Of a stretch of 18,872 nt of DNA, positions 1 through 8,058 are shown piece by piece. Source of the DNA: an uncultured Solobacterium sp. (GTDB lineage Bacteria > Bacillota_I > Bacilli_A > Erysipelotrichales > Erysipelotrichaceae). The first letter of the stretch is position 1. Every line of letters begins with the position of its first letter. The stretch is taken from the NCBI GenBank assembly GCA_938041275.1, contig CALISH010000010.1, positions 1 to 18,872 on the forward strand, read 5' to 3'. The notes under the pieces were generated by a model. It worked only from the letters and a program-made list of their open reading frames with translations, searched no databases and was not told where the DNA came from. The position numbers were made by a program, and so were the translations under genes.

Positions 1-1
1 C

Positions 2-448
2 CCAGCTTTTACATATACATTTTCTTATGCATATCATAAGAATGGTTTAACTATCCCTGAACTAGAGAAGAAATATAGTGCTGAAGCTATTAGTGATAAG
101 CCTAAAACAACTAACCCTAATCTAGTAATTAACTATGCTAAGATATTATACTTTGGGTATTTGACTATCAATAAGTATAAGCTTACTGATAAGGGTAAAT
201 ATAAAGATGGTACAGTAAATCTTAAAGATATTACTGATGCTGAAACTAAAATCGCTGAACGTGTAAAACAGCAAAAGAAATATGGTACTAAAACTAAACG
301 TACCACTTCCAAGTCGACAGGGAAATCTACTGCTCGTGGAGATCGTGGCTCATCTAAGACCATAGGTAATACAAAAAGAGTTGGAGTTAGTAAAGCAAGT
401 AAGTCAATACGTAGCACAAAATCAACAGGAACTGTCAAACGAAAGTAA
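2..448 (+). CDS. 3' end of an unknown gene with a basic C-terminal tail (partial)
   Basis: The frame is open from the first bases of the window to a TAA stop, so the true start lies upstream; 148 codons are visible. I do not recognise the protein. The first 100 or so residues look like an ordinary mixed, globular segment. From about residue 95 on, the sequence becomes a low-complexity tail of Lys, Arg, Ser, Thr and Gly with almost no hydrophobic or acidic residues, containing repeated short SK/STG/TK units and ending in VKRK. Such tails often bind nucleic acid or other polyanions, but that is inference. A TTG at 161 could act as an internal start, but no Shine-Dalgarno site precedes it and the frame is open upstream, so I treat it as internal. 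The next gene starts 50 bases downstream. Confidence 0.75.
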   Translation, partial: PAFTYTFSYAYHKNGLTIPELEKKYSAEAISDKPKTTNPNLVINYAKILYFGYLTINKYKLTDKGKYKDGTVNLKDITDAETKIAERVKQQKKYGTKTKRTTSKSTGKSTARGDRGSSKTIGNTKRVGVSKASKSIRSTKSTGTVKRK

Positions 449-470
449 GATATAATGATATATTATATCT
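448..470. other. short AT-rich hairpin after the first gene
   Basis: AGATATAAT at 448-456 is the reverse complement of ATTATATCT at 462-470, giving a 9-bp stem with a 5-nt loop. No T-run follows, so it is unlikely to be an efficient intrinsic terminator. It could be an RNA processing or stability element between two co-transcribed genes. Confidence 0.4.
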
Positions 471-498
471 GTGCACGTATTAGGGGGGTTAATATTAA

Positions 499-2142
499 AT
501 GCAAGCATCTGAAAAACTAAAAGATTACAGAATGTCGATGTTTACCAAACTACCATTTGAGGTTGAAAGTAAAGTGTTAGACCCAAATAAGTTAACTATG
601 GAGGTGATAAAACCGCACTTATTCGTAAAAGGCAGTAATAATATTCCTTTGGTGGATCGATGGGATCCACTACCTGAAGATGAGATTGTAAAGAAGATAC
701 CTTCCGCTTTATATATGCCTATAGCTGAAAAGTTAGGACAAGATCCAGAATTAAACGTGCATCTGGATATCTTTAACCTAAAATCTAAACGAGGCTATAG
801 CATTCCTAAAGCTAATTTTGACATGCAGGAGCACTTCTGTAAGTATATTAACTACTTTGAGAAGTTTTATGATCCTGAGCATGAATTATTGGCAGCATAT
901 GCATACATTAAAGCAACTATGGATGCATATCCCCAATACAACAAAGCCAATCTAGAATGGGATATCAGACGATTAATCCTAGATTCTAATATTGGTAAGA
1001 AAGTCAAAGAAATGAATGATGCTAACTGTGTATTAGAGCTTCGTTCATTCGATGGTGAAGGGCGTAATATTGTATTGAATTACAATAATCAACACGTTCA
1101 TGCTATGATGGAAGTAAGTCTATTCCAAGTAATACTTATTCCATTATTAACACACTTTGCATTTCATAGACAAGTAGCGAATATTGATGAGTTCCTAATC
1201 TACTTCTACAATATTCTTCTTCGTGAAATGCATCCAGAAATGGATTTAGTTAATAAGTTATACCAAACAGTAATGAATGGTGTAATGGTTAACTATAAAC
1301 GGAATACTAAGTTATGGGTTAAGTTAGAGATTGCCGCTATTGGTGTACATGAACAAGCGGCGAATATCTTAAATAACGTAATCATTCAGTTATTTCCTAA
1401 GTATACTTATATCAGAAACGTAGTTCATTTTAACCATACTAGTATCGAACAGACATTGAGCTTTAAGATAGTAGATGGTAAGTATGATTATGTCTTCAAT
1501 AGATTTAATCATGATAAACGTGATGATGAAAGTAGTAGTGACTTAGATATCTTTGAAGCTCATATGAGTAAAAGAAATGAGTCATTACTATTACATAACC
1601 AAGTCAACTATGAACGGGTTATGGAAACTATTGATAATGAGTTTGGACCATTCGACCCTGAAGAAATAGCTTATTATCAAAAAGAGTTATCTAAAGATGC
1701 AGCATCTCCAGTTAATGAGCTACAACGGGAATTAGTTAGTTACTTATTCTTAAGATACTTTGGAGACCCATCTGCATTAAAGTCTTTGACTCTAACTGGT
1801 TATATTAAACTTATTATAGCTAGTAGAAAAATATTATGTGAAAAAGGCCTATATACTATGGCAGCTATTCTATCTGGTAAAGTAGTTAAACGTATAAATC
1901 GTAACTCAGTTAATAAGAAAGAATCTACTAAGATTCAATCGTCTCCTGAGTATAGAAAGCTTGTAGACAGATATAAGAGCGAGAAAACCGAGAATTATAT
2001 AATGGCTCTTTTAGCAACTATCCTATCATCTAAGTTCACATGTATTGATTACCATAATCAGGAAAATACTGGTGCACCTATTATGTCCAACTCTGATGTA
2101 ATCAATGATGAGTTCTTACGCTATGTATTGATGATTGGATAG
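499..2142 (+). CDS. conserved-looking phage protein of unknown function, 547 aa
   Basis: This is a complete frame with ATG at 499, preceded by a G-rich ribosome binding site (GGGGGG at about 483-488), and it ends in TAG. The protein appears soluble: no signal peptide and no clear membrane segment, apart from one short hydrophobic stretch near residues 208-221 that is probably buried helix. The segment near residues 340-365 is rich in Asp, Glu and Ser and may be a linker. The C-terminal third is helical-looking and basic around residues 450-490. I recognise no catalytic motif and assign no function. The next gene's own ATG starts 43 bases after this stop, and its ribosome binding site lies in that gap, so the two are probably co-transcribed. 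Confidence 0.8.
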   Translation: MQASEKLKDYRMSMFTKLPFEVESKVLDPNKLTMEVIKPHLFVKGSNNIPLVDRWDPLPEDEIVKKIPSALYMPIAEKLGQDPELNVHLDIFNLKSKRGYSIPKANFDMQEHFCKYINYFEKFYDPEHELLAAYAYIKATMDAYPQYNKANLEWDIRRLILDSNIGKKVKEMNDANCVLELRSFDGEGRNIVLNYNNQHVHAMMEVSLFQVILIPLLTHFAFHRQVANIDEFLIYFYNILLREMHPEMDLVNKLYQTVMNGVMVNYKRNTKLWVKLEIAAIGVHEQAANILNNVIIQLFPKYTYIRNVVHFNHTSIEQTLSFKIVDGKYDYVFNRFNHDKRDDESSSDLDIFEAHMSKRNESLLLHNQVNYERVMETIDNEFGPFDPEEIAYYQKELSKDAASPVNELQRELVSYLFLRYFGDPSALKSLTLTGYIKLIIASRKILCEKGLYTMAAILSGKVVKRINRNSVNKKESTKIQSSPEYRKLVDRYKSEKTENYIMALLATILSSKFTCIDYHNQENTGAPIMSNSDVINDEFLRYVLMIG

Positions 2143-2185
2143 ATTTCAGGATGCTAATTGTTTTATCGTAAAGGAGAATCCTACT

Positions 2186-3223
2186 ATGTATGAAAGATTA
2201 TTTGAAAGTGACGACTATATTAGCAACGTAGCTAGAACATGTCGCGGGTTTAGAGAATTTGTTAAAAATGAAATTTTAAAAGGTGTTGGAGGGGATAGTA
2301 CCTTCTACGGTGTCAATGAGAATAACGAACCTACACAATACATTGGTACAAAGAAAGTCTTAATCCAAGATGATGATGTATTAACGTTTATTAATAAAGT
2401 ATTTTGGTTAACCTATCATATTGAACAATTTATTACTCGAGATGCCAAATATATCTATCCAGATTTAAAAACGGTTATAGCTAATATTCCTGGTAAAAGA
2501 TTCAATAGCAATGAATGTATTAAACTAGCAGATATTGCTATAAGGTTCTTTGCAAAGTATGATGATGATCTTAATGGTAATAATAAAGCCATCTCTGATT
2601 TAAAAATAAAAACCAGACAGCGTCTGATTGCGTTGGCAAATGTATTTGTAGATAAAAGAAAATCATATACTGCTGCTGATAAACTAGAACAGTTAGACGT
2701 CATGACTTGGGACCTTTACAATAATTATAATAGTAATAAAGACTCTATCTCTGGCTATTGTAATTTCTTATTTGACCACATAAATGAAGCATATGACAAT
2801 GATCTCACTAATCTATTAGACTTTAAAGTTGGTAACGTAAATTACTGGCCTACAGGTGTAGACTTCAGAACCGATGATAACTTCTATCGCGATGATATGT
2901 CGGAAGACCATTCTAAAAGATTTGCTCCACCAACTGTCAATATAAAACAAATTGACACATTTAGTGTACATAAATTATTGATGGCTTTAAATGATATACG
3001 TTATGATAGTTTTGACGAGTTTATTCAGGCTATGGCTGATAATATATGTGATTATGATGGTAAAGCTAATGCTTCTTACATTATCGATATGGTATATAAT
3101 TATCGTACTCAAATTACTAAAATATTCCCTAATGCCGAATTTGATGTTTCGATGGATATATTTGAAAATGATCTAATGACTCTTGAAAGGGTTATTAATA
3201 ATCTATATATTATCCGGCACTAG
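2186..3223 (+). CDS. unknown phage protein, first and longest of a four-gene related array (345 aa)
   Basis: The frame can be extended back to a TTG at 2135 that overlaps the previous gene. The ATG at 2186 has a proper AAAGGAG site at 2170-2176 with 9-nt spacing, so I choose it. The protein begins MYERLFESDD. Its last 80 or so residues resemble the C-termini of the next three genes: a helix, then an I-x-K-x-(F/Y)-(P/G)-x-A-like turn (here ITKIFPNAEF), then a helix ending in L-x-x-h-x-x-h (h is hydrophobic). The N-terminal 250 residues have no counterpart in those genes. I know of no function. The LFES near the N-terminus loosely resembles the Glu-Ser tag described for the head-protein candidates, but it fits less well. 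The gene ends in TAG, 33 bases before the ATG of the next gene. Confidence 0.75.
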   Translation: MYERLFESDDYISNVARTCRGFREFVKNEILKGVGGDSTFYGVNENNEPTQYIGTKKVLIQDDDVLTFINKVFWLTYHIEQFITRDAKYIYPDLKTVIANIPGKRFNSNECIKLADIAIRFFAKYDDDLNGNNKAISDLKIKTRQRLIALANVFVDKRKSYTAADKLEQLDVMTWDLYNNYNSNKDSISGYCNFLFDHINEAYDNDLTNLLDFKVGNVNYWPTGVDFRTDDNFYRDDMSEDHSKRFAPPTVNIKQIDTFSVHKLLMALNDIRYDSFDEFIQAMADNICDYDGKANASYIIDMVYNYRTQITKIFPNAEFDVSMDIFENDLMTLERVINNLYIIRH

Positions 3224-3256
3224 TTGGTATTATTGAAAAAGAGGAATGGTAATATC

Positions 3257-3784
3257 ATGTACGAATATTATAAAAGACAAATCGATATGAATACCAAGAT
3301 TCTAAACGTATTAAATGAGATATCTGACGCCAGTCAACTAGATTATCCGTTTAGATTTACTAAAGATGGTGAGGATTATAAGTTTATCTCCCGTAATATT
3401 GCTTTCACTAGTATCTTTTTACACCATGAAAGTATATTACGTGGCAACTCTGTTCATGAATTTGAAGGAGAAACTTGTTATTCTCTATTAGATGCCGTAA
3501 ATGTCATTAAAGCATTATATAGTTTCTACGTTAATGTAGACGTGTATAGTAGTGGTATTGCTACGGAACTATTGGAGTGTATATTTAATGGCGATGAGTT
3601 AGTATTAAGATCAATCCCAAAAGAAGAATACGATTCTGCTACATTTAAGACTATAACTAAGATAGTTGATGATGCAGCTATGTTCATCAAAGAAGCTTAT
3701 GGTGCAGACATTAAATGGTCTTGTGATAGATTTAATGATTATTTAATGCAATTAGATAATATATACATGGAGGCGAGTAAATAA
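3257..3784 (+). CDS. unknown phage protein, second member of the related array (175 aa)
   Basis: An upstream in-frame TTG at 3224 abuts the previous stop, but the ATG at 3257 sits 11 nt downstream of an AGAGGA-like site at 3240-3245, so I favour it. The protein is acidic and predicted mostly helical, with no membrane segment. It aligns by eye with the next gene over the second half: LLECIFNGDE against ILDIFFNDDF, and TFKTITKIVDDAAMFIKEAY against TFLTLCKDVLDVVDWITKEY. It also shares the C-terminal turn-helix of the other array members. The TAA stop overlaps the next ATG by one base (TAATG), which indicates translational coupling. The function is unknown. Confidence 0.75.
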   Translation: MYEYYKRQIDMNTKILNVLNEISDASQLDYPFRFTKDGEDYKFISRNIAFTSIFLHHESILRGNSVHEFEGETCYSLLDAVNVIKALYSFYVNVDVYSSGIATELLECIFNGDELVLRSIPKEEYDSATFKTITKIVDDAAMFIKEAYGADIKWSCDRFNDYLMQLDNIYMEASK

Positions 3785-4242
3785 TGACTTACAGTAAATT
3801 AGCAGAAGTTGCACAAATTGAATCGTCCTTTGATGATTATGCTCAAGATATTCTCGATCTATTGGAGGATTTATTAAGCATAGTAAAAGATGGTGATACT
3901 TATGAATTCAAAACTACAACTAGTGGATTAGTTTTGTCTAATTTTAAAGGACATGAAGAATCAGTGGATTCGTATACTAAATCTTTATATAGACTTTGTA
4001 GATTAAAAAGCCTTATTCGGTATAGTTTCTCTGAAGGAGCATCTTCATTATGCATATTAGATATATTCTTTAATGACGATTTCCCTGGCGAAGATGTTAC
4101 ATTCCTTACACTATGTAAAGATGTACTTGATGTAGTAGACTGGATTACTAAAGAATACGACTATAGTGTAAATGAATCTAATGCAAAAGTTTTAATTAAT
4201 TTATTTGAATGCTTTAGTAAGGCATTTGATAAATTACGTTAA
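3784..4242 (+). CDS. unknown phage protein, third member of the related array (152 aa)
   Basis: ATG overlaps the TAA of the previous gene. GGAGG at 3769-3773 lies inside the end of that gene, with 10-nt spacing. It is a small acidic helical protein with no signal peptide or membrane helix. Its closest relative in the window is the preceding gene (3257-3784): the hydrophobic pattern and the FF/FN-N-D-(D/E) and TFxTxxKxVxD stretches match. Coupled translation and the shared fold suggest that the products act together, perhaps as a hetero-oligomer, but that is inference. I recognise no family. Confidence 0.75.
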   Translation: MTYSKLAEVAQIESSFDDYAQDILDLLEDLLSIVKDGDTYEFKTTTSGLVLSNFKGHEESVDSYTKSLYRLCRLKSLIRYSFSEGASSLCILDIFFNDDFPGEDVTFLTLCKDVLDVVDWITKEYDYSVNESNAKVLINLFECFSKAFDKLR

Positions 4243-4263
4243 GAATCAATTGAGGTAGAAAAC

Positions 4264-4755
4264 ATGAAATTCACAAAAAGATTAAAACTAGTACAAGACA
4301 AAATAGGTAGTATAATCAATGAGCTATATTGGGAGTATGACCGTAGTCGAGGCAGTATATTTGAATTTGAATATCATGGCGAAATCTATCGACCAATAAA
4401 AGATGATTGGTGGATATATTCAGATGATGGTGCAAAGGCAAAGATAGATTACACTATAACAAATGAATCTCTATATGTAATTGGTTATCTATTTGAGTAC
4501 TTTGAATACAATCAATTATATGAAATCTTTTCTGATTTAGAAGATTTCTTAGATAAAGAATATCATGTTAAAGAACTTGACCTATATAAGGTTGGGGATG
4601 GTATATTAGAAATCCGTGAAGGTATCGAAAAGAAATTTCCTGGTGCTAAATTCACTAATGATGCGGATGCTATGATTAAAGGTCTCCAATCTATCCAACG
4701 TATTTTAGATGGTACAATCAGTAAATACGTTGAATGGTTAATCAAAGAAGCATAA
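4264..4755 (+). CDS. unknown phage protein, fourth member of the related array (163 aa)
   Basis: ATG follows GAGGT with short spacing in a 21-base gap. The protein is acidic and rich in aromatic residues (several Tyr and Trp in the first 60 residues, including a DDWWIY stretch). Its C-terminal part, with IEKKFPGAKF followed by LQSIQRIL, lines up with ITKIFPNAEF and LMTLERVI at the end of the 2186-3223 protein, so first and fourth members resemble each other most in this motif. No catalytic residues can be named. The primase gene begins 19 bases downstream, so the array and the primase are probably on one message. Confidence 0.75.
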   Translation: MKFTKRLKLVQDKIGSIINELYWEYDRSRGSIFEFEYHGEIYRPIKDDWWIYSDDGAKAKIDYTITNESLYVIGYLFEYFEYNQLYEIFSDLEDFLDKEYHVKELDLYKVGDGILEIREGIEKKFPGAKFTNDADAMIKGLQSIQRILDGTISKYVEWLIKEA

Positions 4756-4774
4756 AAATAAAAGGTTCAATAAT

Positions 4775-5824
4775 ATGGACATCTATAGTTTAAAAGAGCT
4801 ATTGAAAGATAGCATACAGGGCTCAATGTTTGCAGCCCAAAGAAAAGAACTAGTAGCTAGATGTCCATATTGCGGACATACATCTAGTGCTAGTAAGAAG
4901 CATTTATATATTAGCGTCCAAGAAGATAAACCTATAATGTATAACTGCTTCAAATGTAACGAACGTGGTATAGTTGATCAAGAGATCTTAATGAAACTTG
5001 GTGTAAGAGATATTAATGCAATCAAGGAAGTTAATATCTATAACCAGGAAGTAAGAGAGAGCTCTGATCATTCCACGTATACTAAAAAGAGAAACCATTC
5101 TAGTATAAATTACAATAAGCTGTATGATAATTTCATGCAAAGTGGTAATAAGCTACCAAATGAGATTATACAGAAGAAACTTGACTATCTTAATGGTCGT
5201 TTAGGATTGAACTATCCTATACAGAGATATATAGATAGTCGTATAGTATTTGACTTATCAAATGATGTTATATATTATAAGATACGTAAGTATAAGAGAA
5301 TGACTGATGATGATTTCGTTATACTCAATAATGAGTATATAGGATTTGTTACAGCAGACCAATCTGGAATAGTTCTACGTCATATTTATGATAATGAACT
5401 TCCCAGATACATTATAATCAATATGTCTGGGAATGATGAAATGGTTAAAAGCTATACAATTCCATGTTGCCTTAGTATACCCACTGGGCCTATTAAAATT
5501 CATCTCTCAGAAGGCCAATTTGATATATTGTCTATATTCTTTAATGTACGTAATCAAGAGCCTGGTATATATTTAGCTACATCTGGTTCTAACTATATAT
5601 CAGCTATACAGTATCTAGCTAGTAGATATGGTTTATTTAATATGGAATGGCATTTCTACTTTGATAATGATGATGCTGGTACAATATCTAAAGAAGTAAC
5701 TAAGTCTTATATCAAAAGACATGGATTCTATTTCACTGGAGATGTATATTTCCATAGTAATAAGAAGAAAAAAGACTTCGGTGTACCATTAAGTGATATA
5801 GTTGAAGAATGTGAATTATTCTAA
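4775..5824 (+). CDS. DnaG-type phage DNA primase (zinc finger plus TOPRIM), no helicase domain
   Basis: The protein has 349 residues, starting at ATG with AAAGG about 10 nt upstream. An N-terminal zinc-binding site is visible as C30-P-Y-C33 and C58-F-K-C61, the arrangement used by bacterial and phage primases to read the template. A TOPRIM fold follows in the C-terminal half. Its first acidic motif is in SEGQFD (E246, with D250), and the metal-binding motif is in YFDNDDAG (D297, D299). These are the residues that hold Mg2+ in DnaG and T7 gp4 primases. The chain stops soon after TOPRIM, so there is no RecA-like helicase half of the T7 gp4 type, and the replicative helicase must be encoded elsewhere. 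It acts in the cytoplasm, making RNA primers for lagging-strand synthesis. It is the last gene before a strong terminator and is probably expressed with the upstream array. Confidence 0.9.
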   Translation: MDIYSLKELLKDSIQGSMFAAQRKELVARCPYCGHTSSASKKHLYISVQEDKPIMYNCFKCNERGIVDQEILMKLGVRDINAIKEVNIYNQEVRESSDHSTYTKKRNHSSINYNKLYDNFMQSGNKLPNEIIQKKLDYLNGRLGLNYPIQRYIDSRIVFDLSNDVIYYKIRKYKRMTDDDFVILNNEYIGFVTADQSGIVLRHIYDNELPRYIIINMSGNDEMVKSYTIPCCLSIPTGPIKIHLSEGQFDILSIFFNVRNQEPGIYLATSGSNYISAIQYLASRYGLFNMEWHFYFDNDDAGTISKEVTKSYIKRHGFYFTGDVYFHSNKKKKDFGVPLSDIVEECELF

Positions 5825-5825
5825 T

Positions 5826-5864
5826 CCAGTATGGGGATAATACCTCATACTGGGTTTATTTTTT
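5826..5864 (+). terminator. intrinsic terminator after the primase operon
   Basis: CCAGTATG at 5826-5833 pairs with CATACTGG at 5846-5853. Three further pairs, one of them G-U, extend the stem to 11 bp around an ATAATA loop. A T-rich run (5855-5864) follows at once. It begins two bases after the primase stop. Confidence 0.9.
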
Positions 5865-5905
5865 GTCTTTAACAGATAGGTAATCGTACATAAGGAGGAA
5901 CCATT

Positions 5906-7135
5906 ATGGGTAAAATAACAAATAAAGCCTATATTAATACCATCAATTCAATGACAAATAGTATGGTTGATAGAATTGATAATAACTTCTATACATTCAT
6001 AGATAAGGCTCCGACTACAGTAACGTATTATAATATCAATACTGAAAAGACAACTATCGATGAAGGTACAGCTATGATGTATAGCTTTACTGATAAAGAT
6101 AGTAGCATTAGATTTAATAAGATCAATGATGTAGTATTATTTGGTATAGATAGAATTGCCATAGATATTGATGCTGGTGATTTTGGTGCTGAAGGTAGTT
6201 CCGTAGAAGGAGATGCTTACTTAGTACCTAATGCGTTCAAACCATTCCCTCAAGACTATTTTATCATTAACCATATGAAAGATAAAGCTGTATTTAAGAT
6301 TACAGCCGTATCGTTAGATACTATGCCTAATGGTGCTAATATGTATAAGCTTAGTTATAAACTAAGTCTTATGGATGCGGATACTACTGAGCTAGATAAC
6401 TTGGCTACAGATGAGTATGAAATGGTTGTCGGTAACCAAGGTACTAACCTATCTATGCTTATTAGAAGCACAGACTATGAATATATTAATAGGCTGGAAA
6501 ATATATGTAATAACTTAAGAACTATCTTTAGAAGTTACTTCTATAGTGATAGAACTCAAACTTACATATTTAAGTATGATGATCGTAATTTCTATGATCC
6601 TTTCATGATAGAATTCATATTACGCACTGATTGTATGAACTCCCCAGAGTTACCATACTTATTTATGGACCATCAATTATATATGCCACAGACATTCCCA
6701 TTAGATTATAAACGTACTTTCCAGTATGCTGTCGAAAAAGGTAAAGTGGATATATTATGTAACCCTAACTTAAATGCTACATTAGTTACAGATCAGACAT
6801 CAATGTTAGCTAGATGCCTAGAAGAATACTATTACGTACATTTGTATAGACCTGGTGCATATTATCCTATTAGTGCTTATGATGATAATACAGTAAGACG
6901 TATCCAACAAGCAGATGCATATGATAGAACTGAACCAGGGTTCTATAAGAATATTCTTATAGAGTATTTCTTACGTAGAAATGATAAACGTTTCACTGAA
7001 GAAGTATTAAGAGAACTAGAAGAGTTCAATTATGATATACCTTTGAATGAGTTATTCTATTACTTACCAGTAATTATCTATATCTTAATGGATAAATGCA
7101 GTCAACTTAGTACAGATATAGCTAAAAGAGGGTAA
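5906..7135 (+). CDS. putative phage virion structural protein (409 aa), family uncertain
   Basis: The start is ATG with a full AAGGAGG at 5892-5898 and 7-nt spacing, placed just after a terminator, so a promoter should lie in the 40 bases between; I cannot identify it with confidence. The first 170 residues are rich in beta-type sequence and contain K112-P-F-P-Q-D-Y-F-I-I followed by a hydrophobic V-F-K-I-T-A-V strand and a Y-K-L-S-Y-K-L strand. This pattern reminds me of neck or tail-completion proteins of large phages, from memory only. The C-terminal half is helical with many Tyr, Phe and Arg residues. There is no signal peptide and no membrane helix. Two acidic genes follow on the same strand. 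The structural role is an inference, not a recognised domain. Confidence 0.6.
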   Translation: MGKITNKAYINTINSMTNSMVDRIDNNFYTFIDKAPTTVTYYNINTEKTTIDEGTAMMYSFTDKDSSIRFNKINDVVLFGIDRIAIDIDAGDFGAEGSSVEGDAYLVPNAFKPFPQDYFIINHMKDKAVFKITAVSLDTMPNGANMYKLSYKLSLMDADTTELDNLATDEYEMVVGNQGTNLSMLIRSTDYEYINRLENICNNLRTIFRSYFYSDRTQTYIFKYDDRNFYDPFMIEFILRTDCMNSPELPYLFMDHQLYMPQTFPLDYKRTFQYAVEKGKVDILCNPNLNATLVTDQTSMLARCLEEYYYVHLYRPGAYYPISAYDDNTVRRIQQADAYDRTEPGFYKNILIEYFLRRNDKRFTEEVLRELEEFNYDIPLNELFYYLPVIIYILMDKCSQLSTDIAKRG

Positions 7136-7181
7136 GTCCAACATATTCATAATTTCATAGTCCTTATGGAGGTTAAAAAAT

Positions 7182-7436
7182 ATGGATAAATTAGACCAAT
7201 TCTTCCTTGAGGATCTAGAAGGTGAACTATTTCTAGACGTTCTCAGTGAAGATACTACACTGGATCTATTAATTGATGATACTCACCGTGGTGATGTAGC
7301 AGATGTAGATCCAGCAAATGATGACTACACATCTAATTACTTAGATGATGTAGATGATAACAATCTTGATCGTGTTATTGATGGTGAAGACATTGATGAC
7401 GACGATTACGATGATGATTATGATGATTTTTATTAA
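7182..7436 (+). CDS. small highly acidic protein (84 aa)
   Basis: ATG follows GGAGG (about 7168-7172) with good spacing. About a third of the residues are Asp, basic residues are very rare, and the C-terminus is a run of Asp and Tyr ending in DDFY. The N-terminal 33 residues alternate Leu, Phe and acidic residues and could form an amphipathic helix. The DDTH followed by Asp/Val is shared with the next gene (DDTH at its residues 51-54), suggesting related proteins. I do not recognise a family. Strongly acidic small phage proteins include prohead core components (T4 gp67 is one) and DNA mimics that block host enzymes. Nothing in the sequence decides between these. Confidence 0.75.
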   Translation: MDKLDQFFLEDLEGELFLDVLSEDTTLDLLIDDTHRGDVADVDPANDDYTSNYLDDVDDNNLDRVIDGEDIDDDDYDDDYDDFY

Positions 7437-7453
7437 AAAGGAGCTTTGTAACA

Positions 7454-7807
7454 ATGGCTGATGTAATTAGACAAGACTTAGACCGTGATGCTACTGCTGT
7501 AATTGATATTGTTAAATCTGGTAGTGCTGACGACCATGCAGTTGACAGTGTTATTGATACGGTAACAGATGCTATTTCTGACGTAGAAATGGATGATACT
7601 CATAATGACGGTGATGATATTGATGCAGTTGAAGGTTTAGAGCCTCAAGAAATCGATATCTATGCTGATGATGAAAATGATGCAGCAGAAATCGAATTGA
7701 TGAATGATGCTAGTACAGATGATGACAGTGATACTGACGATGAAAGTGTTACTGAAGAAATCGTTGATGCTGTACAAGAAGCTATGTCTGAACTAGAAGA
7801 CTTTTAA
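7454..7807 (+). CDS. highly acidic protein (117 aa), probable relative of the preceding gene
   Basis: ATG follows AAAAAGGAGC at about 7435-7444, which overlaps the end of the preceding gene's message. It is rich in Asp and Glu, with only a few Lys or Arg residues, all within the first 21 positions. There are regular Val, Ile and Ala residues in the first 45 and last 30 residues, which suggests two short helices flanking a disordered acidic centre. It is probably co-translated with the preceding acidic protein and shares its DDTH-containing stretch. It ends in TAA, 24 bases before a terminator hairpin, and is the last plus-strand gene before the minus-strand block. The function is unknown; a scaffold-like or charge-mimic role is possible. 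Confidence 0.75.
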   Translation: MADVIRQDLDRDATAVIDIVKSGSADDHAVDSVIDTVTDAISDVEMDDTHNDGDDIDAVEGLEPQEIDIYADDENDAAEIELMNDASTDDDSDTDDESVTEEIVDAVQEAMSELEDF

Positions 7808-7831
7808 TTTTTACAAAAAAAATAAAACAAT

Positions 7832-7864
7832 TATGTAGAAGAGGCTGTGAACCTCTTCTACATA
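7832..7864. terminator. bidirectional intrinsic terminator between the acidic genes and small gene copy 1
   Basis: TGTAGAAGAGG at 7834-7844 pairs with CCTCTTCTACA at 7852-7862, and two flanking A-T pairs give 13 bp. The loop is 7 nt. On the minus strand it is followed by a long T-tract (7830 down to about 7814), a strong terminator for the 7882-8058 gene. On the plus strand a weaker T-rich run follows at 7865-7875 and would end the acidic-gene transcript. Confidence 0.85.
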
Positions 7865-7881
7865 TTGCTTTATTTAGAGTA

Positions 7882-8058
7882 TTATGGGTCTAACTCTTTA
7901 ATAAAGGTTAAACAGTCCATATACTCATCATGAGAATAGTTTTTGGAATTACCATTCTCATAATTATGTACTATGGATAAAGCAATTCTTACCTTTAAGG
8001 TAAAATTAGCTTTATATCCTGCATTGAGATTGAAATATCTCAATTGTGCTCCGGTCAT
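7882..8058 (-). CDS. small unknown protein, cassette copy 1 (58 aa)
   Basis: This short gene is supported by a near-perfect ribosome binding site (8060-8072), its own promoter-like motif and terminator, and a homologous second copy. The frame runs from ATG (8058) to TAA. The protein starts MTGAQLRYFN and ends in KELDP. Its most striking part is residues 32-46, with NYENGNS and NYSHDEY. About 41 of 58 residues match the second copy, and many base differences between the copies are at third codon positions, as expected for real coding sequence under selection. It has one Cys (C49). There is no membrane segment or signal peptide, and the pattern suggests two or three short helices. I do not recognise the family. 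A small regulator or host-modifying protein would fit the compact single-gene unit, but that is inference. Confidence 0.8.
   Translation of the reverse strand: MTGAQLRYFNLNAGYKANFTLKVRIALSIVHNYENGNSKNYSHDEYMDCLTFIKELDP

Noticed and set aside
133..438. 101-codon minus-strand frame opposite the first gene
   Set aside because: Its Val/Leu/Ser-rich, signal-like composition is the reverse image of the Lys/Thr-rich tail; no ribosome binding site was seen.
2135..2185. TTG start giving a 17-residue N-terminal extension of the 2186 gene
   Set aside because: No ribosome binding site fits the TTG, while the ATG at 2186 has AAAGGAG at 9-nt spacing.
3224..3256. TTG start directly after the previous stop for the 3257 gene
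   Set aside because: The ATG at 3257 has the purine-rich site and gives the N-terminal length that matches its paralog.
4775..5824. T7 gp4-like primase-helicase fusion
   Set aside because: The protein ends shortly after the TOPRIM domain; no Walker A motif or RecA-like region is present.
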